A DNA stretch of 64,000 nucleotides, taken from assembly GCA_000711775.1 (NCBI GenBank), contig ARYC01017093.1, positions 42,706-106,705 on the forward strand, written 5' to 3'. Below, piece by piece: positions 13,418 through 23,388 of this stretch (its first letter is position 1; every line of letters begins with the position of its first letter). The position numbers were made by a program, and so were the translations under genes. This DNA is from Oxytricha trifallax (lineage: Eukaryota; Ciliophora; Spirotrichea; Sporadotrichida; Oxytrichidae). The notes below the pieces were generated by a model. The model ran no database searches. It had not been told where the DNA came from and worked only from the letters and a program-made list of their open reading frames with translations.

Positions 13418-14868
13418 TCAAACAAATTTTATCTGTTTATCTTTATTGTATCTTTTGAATTATGCTCACTCTAGTTGGTCAAGGATATCATCTAATGTTT
13501 ATCGAGGATAGTTTGGAGCTCTCACGATTATGATCTCTACTATGCTTTTAATTTCTTTGCAAAAATTTTCTTACTTTATGTGTTTCTAAGGCAGACTTAT
13601 TGATTGCTTTTCATGTTTAGTACAAAAGTAAGACATACTTTCCATATCACTTTCTAATATTATTGCAGCTACTGCCCAAAAATTCCATTAGACAAAACCA
13701 TTTGTTCAGTTTTCTCTTATTGGGAAGTATCGAGAGTCCCAAGTACCTATGCTAAAGTAACGATTTCTTATATTAAAGCTCTATTAAAATCGATTACAAC
13801 TACTTCTAATGGGCAGAGATTCAGCATTACATTTTCAGGCTTCAAATCTCTATGAACATACCCAAGATCATTCAACTCCATGACACCCTTTATCATATCT
13901 GAAAGTGTATCGTTTAAATAATCGGGGTATCGATTATGATAGAGATAGTCTCTCAGAGTCATTTCAAATTTCTTGAGTCTTAGTGCGATAAAACCATAGC
14001 TTAATATGACACCATCTAACTTAAGCAAATTCTTGCAATCTTTTATTTAGTCCTCTCTAAGAACCATGTATTCATTAGCAAACTCGTTCTAATACTATTG
14101 GTACTTAAGAAGATAACTGAAAGGATACACCTTGTATGTATGCATGCTCATCAACTACTATAGGCTTTGCTTTTGCATACACATTTATATTCTAGTAGTT
14201 TTCAATACAAGTGCTGAGATCAACTGCATTTAATGTTGGTATATTCATAGCTTTCGCTTAGAAGCATGCTGAAATTGTATTACCTACTGGTTGGTTCATC
14301 GATTCAAATCGCAACTGCCTCTTGTGTTTCTCCTGCTGCTCTCTCTAATATTCAAGAGTATTAGATTTTCTTTTAGCTAGTACAAGTTTTTTAGTCTCTT
14401 AATCTTCAATCAAGAACTTGCTGAGGTGATGCTTTTGTATATGCCTTTTAAATTTAGCTGAGTGTGTTTATGATTTCATGCATGTCGTGCACTAATACCT
14501 ACCATCTACCTTTACATGCTTGAAATAGATCTTGACTTTGCCAGAGTGTACCTCTTTCAGGTGTCTCTTAAAGCATTGTTCGGTTGAGAAAAAATTCTAG
14601 CACTCTTGACATTAAAATGTTTTTATTTTTTCAATTTTTAGCTGTTCTTTTTCTTCCTCAACATAATCAATTTAAGTTTAAACTCCTATCTCTGTTCTCT
14701 ACTTCTGTATAATATTTCTATGATAGAAGCCTCTGCTTCAAACTCAAGAGCTCTTAGCTCTACCTCGCTCTCAACATAAATAATTTCAGGCTTTTTAGTT
14801 TAGCCAAAGTTTAGCTATGGTTATCCTGCTCAAAAAGAGACTGCTTTACGATTTAAGTTAGCCACCAT
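13418..14868 (-). pseudogene. TBE 57-kDa zinc-finger/kinase-like protein, decayed (TBE 1)
   Basis: ATG at 14866-14868 (MVANLNRKAVS). Two C2H2 fingers follow: CQECQNFF...RHLKEVH (about 14540-14605) and CTTCMKS...RHIQKH (about 14430-14490). Then a kinase-like catalytic region (13768-14028) with HRDLKPENVMLN and, where kinases have DFG, DFN. A 26-nt insert at 14705-14730 matches the intron of the TBE 2 copy in place and length, but begins GC instead of GT. Lesions: TGA near codon 13, a one-base loss before GYFP (about 13730), and a Trp codon changed to TGA after it. The gene is divergent from the 22-kDa gene. A 57-kDa zinc-finger/kinase protein of unknown role is known from TBEs; an N-terminal glycine loop is not evident. 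Confidence 0.8.
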
Positions 14869-15044
14869 GTTTAAATTCAAATATAAATTTCTATTATAAA
14901 GCATTAATAACCTCTCTAGTTATAGTTACTCTGTATAGGAGTTGGCGCTGCAGCAATAATGGTTGATTTTGAAGTGTTAAAGATCATATTTATACTTAAT
15001 TTATAACTATAACGTTTCTAATTTCAAGCTTGATATTTTTAATT

Positions 15045-15260
15045 TTGGTACCAACTTAGATAAAATTCAGGTTGGTACTGATACCAATTAGGTTTTAAAT
15101 CATTTTGGAACTTTACTATTAAAACCTCATTAGTTTAAGACTAGGTACTAATTAAGTTTTGGTACTATTAAATTGGTACCAATCAAAATTAAAAGGATTT
15201 TAGTACTAGTACTAATTTAATTTTAAAAAAATTAGTACTAATTTAATGGAACTAAATTGA
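15045..15260. repeat. Cluster of GGTACC/AGTACT palindromes between the divergent TBE 1 genes
   Basis: Between the starts of the 57-kDa and 22-kDa genes lie many short palindromic motifs of the form TTGGTACCAA, TTAGTACTAA and relatives, spaced by AT stretches. The same array is in TBE 2 (20345-20560). TBE 3 has another palindrome family in the same slot. Likely a bidirectional promoter or protein-binding array; this is inference. Confidence 0.55.
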
Positions 15261-15435
15261 TGAATATGGAGCTCCATCTCTGAAGTTTGTTACAGCTTCT
15301 GCGAACCTTCTCCACGTATCTTTACAGGGTTGACCTCCTATAAGATGCCCATATTTAATAGTAAGATTTTAAAGGATAGGATCCAGAAGTCTATAAATTA
15401 AAACTTGAAATTCATTAATAGGAAGAGGAACAAAG

Positions 15436-16225
15436 ATGGAATCATTCAATGAACAAATGAAAAGGGTTGAGGCTCAAGAAATGATCTCAAGATTCAGAAG
15501 CAAGGAGGATCTCTATCGATACCTTACTTAGCATGGTAAAATAAATTGATGTTAATCAACGATGTATACAGTTGGTCTATTCCTTCCAACGATGGAAGGT
15601 ACTAAAATATCATTCTTAAAAGCAATACTCTGCGAGGAGAAGAAAGCTTTTAAAAACAAAGAAATCAAACTGATTAAAATACCTAACTACCCAGAGATAT
15701 CAGTCACAAATCTCTACGAGGATGCAATGAAAGATGAGGAAGTGGTTATTTACCTTCCTAGCAAGAAGTAACTTTCAAATAAGTTACCTGAAAGAAACTT
15801 CTTCTTTGGTGTTCTTGGTACAATTAAAGAGGATTATTTGAGAGAAATTATAGAAGAAGCTCATAAGAAACGCTTCACTATTTCTCCTGAAGATTAAAAG
15901 AAGCAAGGAATACTAATAAGCGAGACGTGGCTATGGAACTTAAGAAGCATCCTTATCTTTCAAGTAAGCCTTGAGATATAACTTTGTAGGAAAGTCTGGC
16001 ACTGGGATATATCTTATGAAAGAGCATGCTAAAGTTCATAGAGATAGAAAACAGCAGACAGTTCATTAAGCTAGCAAGAGACTTTATAAAAATGTTTATA
16101 AGCCAGAAGATATGAACATAGATGCAGGAGATAGCAGTAAGAGAAGAAACTTAGGGCTTTTCAAGCCTTAAGAAGAAGAAAATAAAAAGAAGCCTAATCT
16201 TTTTAAGGGTCCATTTAATATGTGA
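15436..16225 (+). pseudogene. TBE 22-kDa gene with two tiny introns (TBE 1), slightly damaged
   Basis: ATG at 15436 (MESFNEQMKRVEAQEMISRF). A 36-nt GT-AG intron at 15536-15571 contains an in-frame TGA; splicing joins YLTQH to VGLFLPTMEGTK. A second 26-nt GT-AG intron (15964-15989), again with a TGA, joins to R-K-S-G-T-G. Middle motifs: ISFLKAILCEEKKAF, NLYEDAM, ERNFFFGVLG. TGA at 16223-16225 ends it. A one-base deletion after TWL (about 15935) breaks this copy. The protein is hydrophilic and of unknown function, known only from TBEs. It converges on the transposase gene, whose stop lies 7 bases away. Without splicing, the first large frame would begin at 15562, inside intron 1. Confidence 0.75.
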
Positions 16226-16231
16226 ATTATT

Positions 16232-17239
16232 TCATTCATTTAAATCTAAAACTTATTAATAAATATTTATTCTCCCCTTCCTTGCACATATCGTAGTCCT
16301 ATCTTTATTCACTCTCTTGCAACTACTTTGTATTAAGTCTACTGTGTCGATTGTTAAATCATTCATTAGATGATACAGCAGTAACTCTTGATTTAACTCC
16401 AGTAAAATTTAATTGCATTAAATTATGGGCTATAAGGAACGTGGTATACAGGATATATGCTTAACTCTTCATATGCTTTGTTAGACTCCTTAGTCTTATG
16501 AACTGATAAGTTATTAAGAAACAAGATAATTTCTTAGTTGCTATATCTTTCTGAATTTATGCAAAAACACGATATACTGCTCTCGCTTAATAGAGCGAGG
16601 ATGACTGACATTAGCTTCTAGACCTGAATCTTCACTAATACCAGCTAAATTTGCGTGAGTGGCAACCTTTACTTTTTAATCATATACTTCTATATTATCA
16701 TACTTTTTATACCAGGACTTATTAATGAAAGTGTTGAATGTGAACACTGCTTCATCAGCATGTATGAACTTGATGTTATTAGAAATATCTCTCTGCATTT
16801 AATCATATATAAAGCTTAAACTATTGCTATAAAATAGCACTGTAAAATCAATTACTCTCTCCACTATATTGACAGTTTTGATAGTAATACCATTTCTTTT
16901 ATAAATATTGGCTATAGTCTAAGGAGAGATAAGGAAACTTGCGATGAAACATGACAGCTCGTTAGTCAAGAGGAAAGTGAGCCCAATACTTTAATGTCTT
17001 AGAGTCACAGAGATAGTCAATATGGACCTTTGAGAACTTTTATTTTCTTGCAGGATGTTTTCAAGAGCCTGAGTTATAATGTTAAACAGCTAACAAGCAT
17101 GATACCTAACAGTTTATAATTCAGTAATGGTTAAGCTTAGTCTATATTAATACTTGTGCATACCTAAGCTTAAACAGAAAATCTAAATTTTAGTCATCAT
17201 ATATATAACCTATATTTCGTTAAATTTTCTATTTCTAAT
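16232..17239 (-). pseudogene. TBE transposase (IS630/Tc1-type DDE), inactive (TBE 1)
   Basis: Homologous throughout to the TBE 2 transposase. The start ATG has become ATT (17237-17239). The first catalytic Asp remains (HADEA, 16754-16756), but the second is Asn (FLNNLSVH, 16513-16515) and the Glu is Lys (NAIKFYW, 16408-16410). There is also an internal deletion in the N-terminal helix-turn-helix region. A 32-nt insert at 17037-17068 corresponds to the intron of TBE 2 but starts with GC. With two of three catalytic residues changed it cannot encode an active transposase. Confidence 0.85.
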
Positions 17240-17275
17240 TATATAAATTGGCCTAATTTCTCTACTTACATAATC

Positions 17276-18010
17276 CTTTGATCTTCTTAATAAAAATATA
17301 AGCATTAATACGAATATAAAAAAGAAAAAGGCCTTAAATTTACTGAAAACTAAGAAATTTTTTTTAATTTTAATGCTATTAAGATTTTAGATTTTATAAT
17401 AATTTAAATAGGAAAAAATATTATTAATAATTGATGTATTATGTATTTATAACTTTAAAATTTCACACAACTATAAAAATATAAAATGCAGCTTTTAACT
17501 ATAAATAAAGCTTTTAAAATTAAAAGTATTTTTAATAAAAAATAACTATATTTTTGAGGAATTATCAAGTAAATTTATTTAGTTTATCTGTAAAATAGAT
17601 TATTTGGGGGGAAGTTTCCTACCTGTTTATGATAAAAAACATAATAGTGAAGTTTCCTTTACTTTTTTCAGAATTAATTTTTAAAAAAATTAATTTTATA
17701 ACACCTATCAACCAACTTCAGACTAATTGTATTGTTATAATTATACTTTCTTTATTAATCTATTATTAAATATCTCTATTAGCATGGATTCTAAGCACCA
17801 TCAACTCTAGATTTACATTTGATTCCATAAAATTTGCAGATTTCTGTCTCTTAACCATTATATTATCCTCACTGTAATCACAGTAATTCAATATATTGTA
17901 TCCAATTGTTATTGAAATTTTGATTCAAATTGAGTAAATTTTACATTTTTAAAAAGAGGTGCAGGAAAATTTTCCCCCATTATTTTGATTAGATTAACTT
18001 TTAAAAATAT
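17276..18010. other. Spacer between TBE 1 and the MORN gene; possible small inverted-repeat element
   Basis: Mostly AT-rich. TGGGGGGAAGTTTCCTACCT near 17605-17624 and AGGTGCAGGAAAATTTTCCC near 17957-17976 are imperfect inverted repeats, about 370 bp apart, which could be the ends of a small non-autonomous element. Their match is gapped, so this is tentative. No coding block recognised. Confidence 0.35.
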
Positions 18011-21000
18011 TCATAAATTAATAACTTGTGATTTTCTTAAATTTCCAAAACAATATTATCTTTTTTCTTTAATGCCATCTTTGCTAGTGAAAATACCTTC
18101 TCCATTTAAAATATCAAAAGTGAACTCACCTTCGTATATATCATTATTTGCAAATCTAATTAGACCATTTGTATTGTTAGAATTTCCTTCATACACATCC
18201 AAAACCCCAAAACCCCTTAGTGAGGTTTATATGTGCTTTGATTTGTAGGGTATAGTTGGGGTCTTATTGGGGTTAGTAGAGAAATTAGGTCAAATTGCAA
18301 AATGAGAAATAGAAATTAGCGAAATTTAGGGTCTATTTATGATGAGAAATATTTAGATTTACTACTTAAGCTTAGGTATGGTAAGAGTATTAATATAGAT
18401 TAAGTCAAACCAGTATTGAATTATACAGCTATAGCAAAGCTCTTACATAAGAGTGCCTCTACTTTTAGGTATCACTGCATGTTAGCTTTTTAGCATTTTA
18501 ATTCTGGTACTTGAAAGCATCCTGCTTGAAAATAAAAGTTCTCAAGCACCATATTAACTACCTCTGCGACTCGAAGACTTTGAAGTATTGGGCACACTTT
18601 CCATTAGACTTGCGAGCTGTGATGTTTCATCGTAAGTTTCCTGACATGCGTATCTCTGCTTAGACTATAGCCAATATTTATAGAAGAAATAGTATTACTT
18701 TCAAGACTGTCAACAGAGTGAAGAGAGTGATTGATTTTACAGTGCCATTTTATAGAAATAATTTAAACTATATATATGATTAAATGCAGAGGTCTATTGA
18801 TAATAACATCAAGTTCATACACGCTGATGAAGCTGTGTTCACATTCAACACTTTCATTAATAAGTCCTGGTATATAAGTATGATAATATAGAAGTATATG
18901 ATTAAAAAATAAAGGTTGCCACTCACGCAATTTTAGCTGGTATTAGTGAAGATTCAGGTATAAAAGCTAATGTCAGTCATCCTCGCTCTATTAAGCGAGA
19001 GCAGTATATCGTGTTTTTGCATAAATTCAGAGAGAAGTATAGCAACTATGAAATTATCATGTTTCTTGATAACCTCTCAGTTCATAAGACTAAGGAATCT
19101 AAGAAAGCTTATGAAGAGCTGAAGATAACTCCTGTGTATAACGTTCCTTACGGTCCTCAGTTTGATGGAATCGAATTCTTTTGGAGTTAGATTAAGACTC
19201 ACTACAAGAAACTCTTGCTGTATCACCTAATGCATGATCTACCAATCGACACAGTTAGACTTAATACAGAGTAGTTGCAAGAGAGTGGGTAAAGACTAGA
19301 CTACGATATGTGCATGGAAAGGAAGAATGAATGAATGTTTATTAATAAGTGTTAGACTTAAATGAATGAATTATTTCACATATCAAACGATCTCTTAAAT
19401 GGATTCGGCTTCTCTTTCTTTTCTTCCTCTGGTGCTTTACTAGGACCCATGTTTCTTTTCTTTATACCAGCACCAGCATCTATGTTCATTTCTTCAGGCT
19501 TTTAAACTTCATTATAAAGTCTCTTGCTAACTTAATGAATGGTTTGAGACTTTCTCTATCTGTGAACCTTTGCATCCTCTTTAATTAGAAATATACCAGT
19601 TCCAGGTTTCCCTAAAAAGTTATAAATCAAAGCTTACTAGAGAGATAAGGATGCTTCTTAAGCTCTGCTAGCCACGTATCGCTTATTAGTATTCCTTGCT
19701 TCTTTTAATCTTCAGGAGAAATAGAGTAGCGTTTCTTATGAGCTTCTTCTATAATTTCTCTCAAATAATCCTCTTTAATTGTACCAAGAACACCAAAGAA
19801 GAAGTTTCTTTCAGGTAACTTATTTGAAAGTTACTTCTTGCTAGGAAGGTAAATAACCACTTCCTCATCTTTCATTGCATCCTCGTAGAGATTTGTGACT
19901 GATATCTCTGGGTAGTTAGGTATTTCAATAAGTTTGATTTCTTTGTTTTTAAAAGCTTTCTTCTCCTCGCAGAGTATTGCTTTTAAGAATGATATTTTAG
20001 TACATTCCATAGTTGGAAGGAATAGACCAACTGTATACATCGTTGATTAACATCAATTTATTTTACCATGCAAAGTAAGGTATCGATAGAGATCCTCCTT
20101 GCTTCTGAATCTTGAGATCATTTCTTGAGCCTCAACCCTTTTCATTTGTTCATTGAATAATTCCATCTTTGTTCCTCATCCTATTAATGAATTTCAAGAT
20201 TTAATTTATAGACATCTGGATCCTATCCTTTAAAATATTACTATTAAATATGGGCATCTTATAGGAGGTCAACCCTGTAAAGATACGTGGAGAAGGTTCG
20301 CAGAAGCTGTAACAAACTTCAGAGATGGAGCTCCATTTTTATCAATTTAGTTCCATTAAATTAGTACTAAATTTGTTTAAATTTAATTAGTACCGGTACT
20401 AAATTCGTTTAAGTTTAATTGGTACCAATTTAATAGTACCAAAACTTAATTAGTACCTAGTTTTAATCCAGTGAGGTTTTAATGGAAAAGTTCCAATCTG
20501 GTTCAAAACTTAATTGGTACCAGTACCAACCTGAACTTTATCTGAGTTGGTACCAGAATCAAAATTATTAATAGCAAAATTACAAAAATTATAGTTATAA
20601 ACTGAGTATAAATATGAAGTCTTAGAGCTGAGATCAAACCATCATTAATGCTCTAGCAACTCCTATATAGTCCAGCTATAGCTATAGAGGTTATTAATGC
20701 TTTATAATAGAAATTTAAATTTGAATTTAAACATGGCGGCTAACTTAAATCGGAAATCAGTTTCTCTAGGAACAGGTTAATCATTGCTCAACTTTGGGTC
20801 CTCCAAGAAACCAGAAGTAATTTATATTGAAAAGGAGGTTGAGCTAAGATCTCTAGAGTTTGAAGTTGAGGTTTTTAAATTTAAGTTTAAAACAAGAAAT
20901 AGAGTGCAGAAATGGGAGTTTAGACATAAGTTGAATTGGTTGAGGAAGATAAGGAACAGCAACCAATAGAAAAAAATAAAACATTTTAATGTGAAGACTG

Positions 21001-22383
21001 CTAAAATTTCTTCTCAACTGAGTCTAGCTTGAAGAGGCATATCAAAGAGGTACACTCTGGAAGAGCTAAGATCTACTTTAAGCATGATAAAGTAGATGGT
21101 AGATATTAGTGCACAACATGCATGAAGTCTTATACTCACTCAGCCAAAGTAAAGAGGCATATGCAAAAGCATCATTTAAGCGAATTCCTGATTAAAGATG
21201 AGGAGACTTAAAAGCTTGTACCTGCTAAAAGAAAAAATAACTCTCTTGAGTCATAAAAAGAACAGTAGGAGAGACTTAAGAGATAGAAGCGATTGGAGTC
21301 TATGAACCAACCAGCAAATGGTATGTATATAGCATGCTTATAAGAGAGAGCAATGTATATACCTGTATTAAATGCAGTTGACATAAGCAGCTGTATTGAG
21401 AACTATTTAAATATTGACGTACCAAAAAGGTAAAACTTATAGTTGTTGATGAATTCGCTTACATGGTATATCCATTCAAGTATCTCATTAAGAACGAGCA
21501 ATATTAAAATGAGTTTGCAAAGGAATACATAGTGCTGAGAGAGGCTTAGAAAAGATAATGCTAGAACTTAGCTAAGCTAGACGGAGTTATACTTGGTCAT
21601 GATTATATTGCGTTAAGACTCAAGAAGTTTGAAATGACTCTAAGAGAGTATCTCTACCATAATAGATATCCTGATGATTTGAATGAGATACTCACGAAAT
21701 GACTAAGGGTGTAAAAGAGCTCCATGATCTAGGGTATGTTCATAGAGATTTGAAGCCAGAAAATGTAATGCTAAATCTCTGCCCTTTAGAAGTAGTAGTC
21801 ATAGATTTCAACAGAGCAATAAGACAAGAGATAGTGACTTTAGCTAAGGTTTTAGGCACTCCAGGATACTTCCCTATAAGAGAGAAATGGACAAATGGCT
21901 CTGTATAATGGGATGTTTGGGCGGTAGCTGCAATTATCTTAGAGTGCGATATGGAAAGTATGTCATACTTTGGAACAAAACATGAGAAATAATCAATAAG
22001 TTTGGCTGCTAAACATATTAAGCAAGATGAAATATGCAATGAAATTAAGAAGATAGTTGAGATGGTCATCGTAAAAGCTCGAGCATATCCAAGATAATCA
22101 TTAGATGATATACTAGAACAACTACAGACTGCTAGATTCATGAGGTATCACAAAGATAAGCAGATAAAATTTGTTTGAATAAAGTACACTAATATTCTTT
22201 AAATATTCATTAAATTCATATCAAACCTGCGTTTTCTCCACTAACCACAATAAGACCCCAACTATACCCTACAAATCAAAGCACTTATAAACCTCACTAA
22301 GGGGTTTTGGGGTTTTGATTGCCGTTCTTATAATATATAGCAATGATTTCTAAAGCATTTTTATAAATAAAAAGAAGATTTTA
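18011..22383 (-). CDS. MORN-repeat protein gene segment, split by TBE 2
   Basis: On the minus strand 22383-22318 reads ...ALEIIAIYYKNGN and 18196-18011 continues VYEGNSNNTNGLIRFANND, IYEGEFTFDILNGEGIF, SKDGIKEKRQY, to TGA at 18011-18013. These are MORN motifs (NGxxYEGxF...GxG). Removing TBE 2 plus one 3-bp target copy yields NGN-VYEGN in perfect frame. MORN proteins usually bind membranes or scaffold complexes. Upstream (above 22384) the gene meets a foldback element, so the N-terminal part is not resolved. The C-terminal end here looks complete. Confidence 0.65.
18302..19365 (+). pseudogene. TBE transposase (IS630/Tc1-type, D-D34-E), frameshifted (TBE 2)
   Basis: ATG at 18302 (MRNRNQRNLGSIYDEKYLDL). 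The N-terminal region is probably a helix-turn-helix (YTAIAKLLHKSASTFRYH). A 32-nt GT-AG intron (18507-18538) carrying a TGA restores the frame. Catalytic residues are intact: HADEAVFTF (about 18820), FLDNLSVHKT (19062-19091) and QFDGIEFFW (about 19160-19190), with exactly 34 residues between the second Asp and the Glu, the IS630/Tc1/mariner signature. Lesions: one base lost after WY near 18875 and one gained near 19258 (GTTAGAC for GTAGAC). In Oxytricha, TBE transposases are known to be needed for germline genome processing; this copy could serve only if other copies supply function. Confidence 0.85.
19376..20166 (-). pseudogene. TBE 22-kDa gene with two tiny introns (TBE 2)
   Basis: ATG at 20164-20166, stop at 19376-19378. 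Nearly identical to the TBE 1 copy. Introns of 36 nt (20031-20066) and 26 nt (19612-19637), both GT-AG and both with an in-frame TGA; splicing the second joins to R-K-P-G-T-G-I-F in frame. I classify it as possibly functional but unproven; I did not find the one-base deletion seen after TWL in TBE 1. Function unknown. It converges with the transposase gene (10 bases between stops). Confidence 0.7.
20345..20560. repeat. Cluster of GGTACC/AGTACT palindromes between the divergent TBE 2 genes
   Basis: Mirror counterpart of 15045-15260: repeated TTAGTACT, GGTACCAA and GTACC palindromes separated by AT tracts, between the 22-kDa and 57-kDa starts. Confidence 0.55.
20733..22178 (+). pseudogene. TBE 57-kDa zinc-finger/kinase-like protein, frameshifted (TBE 2)
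   Basis: ATG at 20733 (MAANLNRKSVSLGTGQS). A 26-nt GT-AG intron at 20871-20896 joins EVE to KQSAEMGVQTQVEL. Two C2H2 fingers: CEDCQNFF...RHIKEVH (about 20994-21055) and CTTCMKS...RHMQKHH (about 21110-21175). Then a kinase-like domain: HRDLKPENVMLN (about 21737), VVIDFNRA (DFN for DFG), LGTPGYFP, WDVWAVAAIILE. Stop at 22176-22178. Two one-base lesions remain, near 21430 (KR/KLIVV) and 21697 (EILT/MTKG). The DFN triplet is shared with TBE 1 and TBE 3, so it is a family trait rather than decay. Confidence 0.8.
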
Positions 22384-23388
22384 TTATTAATCTAGTATAA
22401 TCAAAATGGGGAAACAGTTAAAAACTAATCAAAAAAGAGTTCAAATATAAATATCATCAAATCACATTACATTTCTAAAAATCAAAATGTAGCTAATTCG
22501 AAAAATGATTATCTATATTTTTATTTTATTTTAATTAATTAATCAAACATGGAATTATTGTAATTTCTATTTTTTATTATCTTTTCCAAATCATTTCTAT
22601 TTTAGGGCATCTAAGTAGGTGTTGCTGTTTTCTCATTCGCCATTTCTAGATAATTTTTCTTAGATATCTTCAACATATCATCAGGGTATCTTCAGGATAT
22701 CTTCCTCAAAAAATATAAAGTTAAAAAATATTAAAATTAACAATAGCAGTAGCAATAATAGCAATAGTAACAACAATAACAACAATAAATCAAACAAATT
22801 AAATTAAAATTAGAGTCTGGAGATTTTTCCCAGAAAATCCAAATTTTCTAAAATTCAAAGTTTATTAACACAATGTAAAAGATGATAAATAAGATGAAGA
22901 TAATGAACATGAAAAAAAAAACACAGTTTTTTTATAATTTTAAAATTCTTTAAGAATTTTAAACAGACTCTAATTTTAATTTAATTTGTTTGATTTATTG
23001 TTGTTATTGTTGTTACTATTGCTATTATTGCTACTGCTATTATTTTTTTTAATATTTTTGAACTTTTTATTTTTTGAGGAAGATATCCTGAAGATATGTT
23101 GAAGATATCTAAGAAAAATTATCTAGGAATGGCGAATGAGAAAACAGCAACACCTACTTAGATGCCCTAAAATAGAAATGATTTGGAAAAGATAATAAAA
23201 AACAGAAATTACAATAATTCCATGTTTGATTAATTAATTAAAATAAAATAAAAATATAGATAATCATTTTTCGAAATAGCTACAGTTTGATTTTTAGAGA
23301 TGTAATGTGATTTGATGATATTTATATTTGAACTCTTTTTTGATTAGTTTTTAACTGTTTCCCCATTTTGATTATACTAGATTAATAA
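22384..23388. mobile_element. Foldback element with long inverted arms
   Basis: Arm 22384-22819 is repeated in reverse complement at 22964-23388 with scattered mismatches. Ends read TTATTAATCTAGTATAATCA. The arms contain a (TAACAA)-like simple stretch and several GATATC-rich repeats; the 144-bp spacer holds a nearly perfect 26-bp palindrome (about 22937-22963). No protein-coding block seen, and no clear target duplication. It abuts the MORN coding stretch beside TBE 2. Different in sequence from FB1 and FB2. Confidence 0.75.

Larger units (their letters stand above)
13280..17275. mobile_element. TBE transposon 1 (right end missing)
   Basis: The left terminus starts with the telomere-like repeat (first C changed to T), preceded by ATT at 13277-13279, a possible half of an ANT target duplication. 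The 78-bp terminal repeat (13280-13357) is almost identical to that of TBE 2. Inside are the 57-kDa gene (minus), the 22-kDa gene (plus) and the transposase (minus). Homology to TBE 2 stops near 17275 and the right terminal repeat is not recognisable, so this copy could not be excised by end recognition. It lies inverted with respect to TBE 2. All three genes carry lesions. Confidence 0.9.
18200..22317. mobile_element. TBE transposon 2, full length
   Basis: Both 78-bp terminal inverted repeats are present (18200-18277, 22240-22317), beginning CAAAACCCCAAAACCCC. Flanks are ATC on the left (18197-18199) and ATT on the right (22318-22320), a 3-bp ANT duplication with one change. Order: transposase (plus), 22-kDa (minus), 57-kDa (plus). 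Length (4118 bp) and 78-bp ends fit what I recall of TBE1 from Oxytricha. The genes carry few lesions, so this is a younger copy than TBE 1. Confidence 0.93.

Noticed and set aside
17985-18248. 87-residue plus-strand frame.
   Set aside because: It runs across the end of TBE 2; the minus strand of the same stretch encodes clear MORN motifs.
21740-22141. 133-residue minus-strand frame.
   Set aside because: Shadow of the plus-strand kinase-like domain of the TBE 57-kDa gene.
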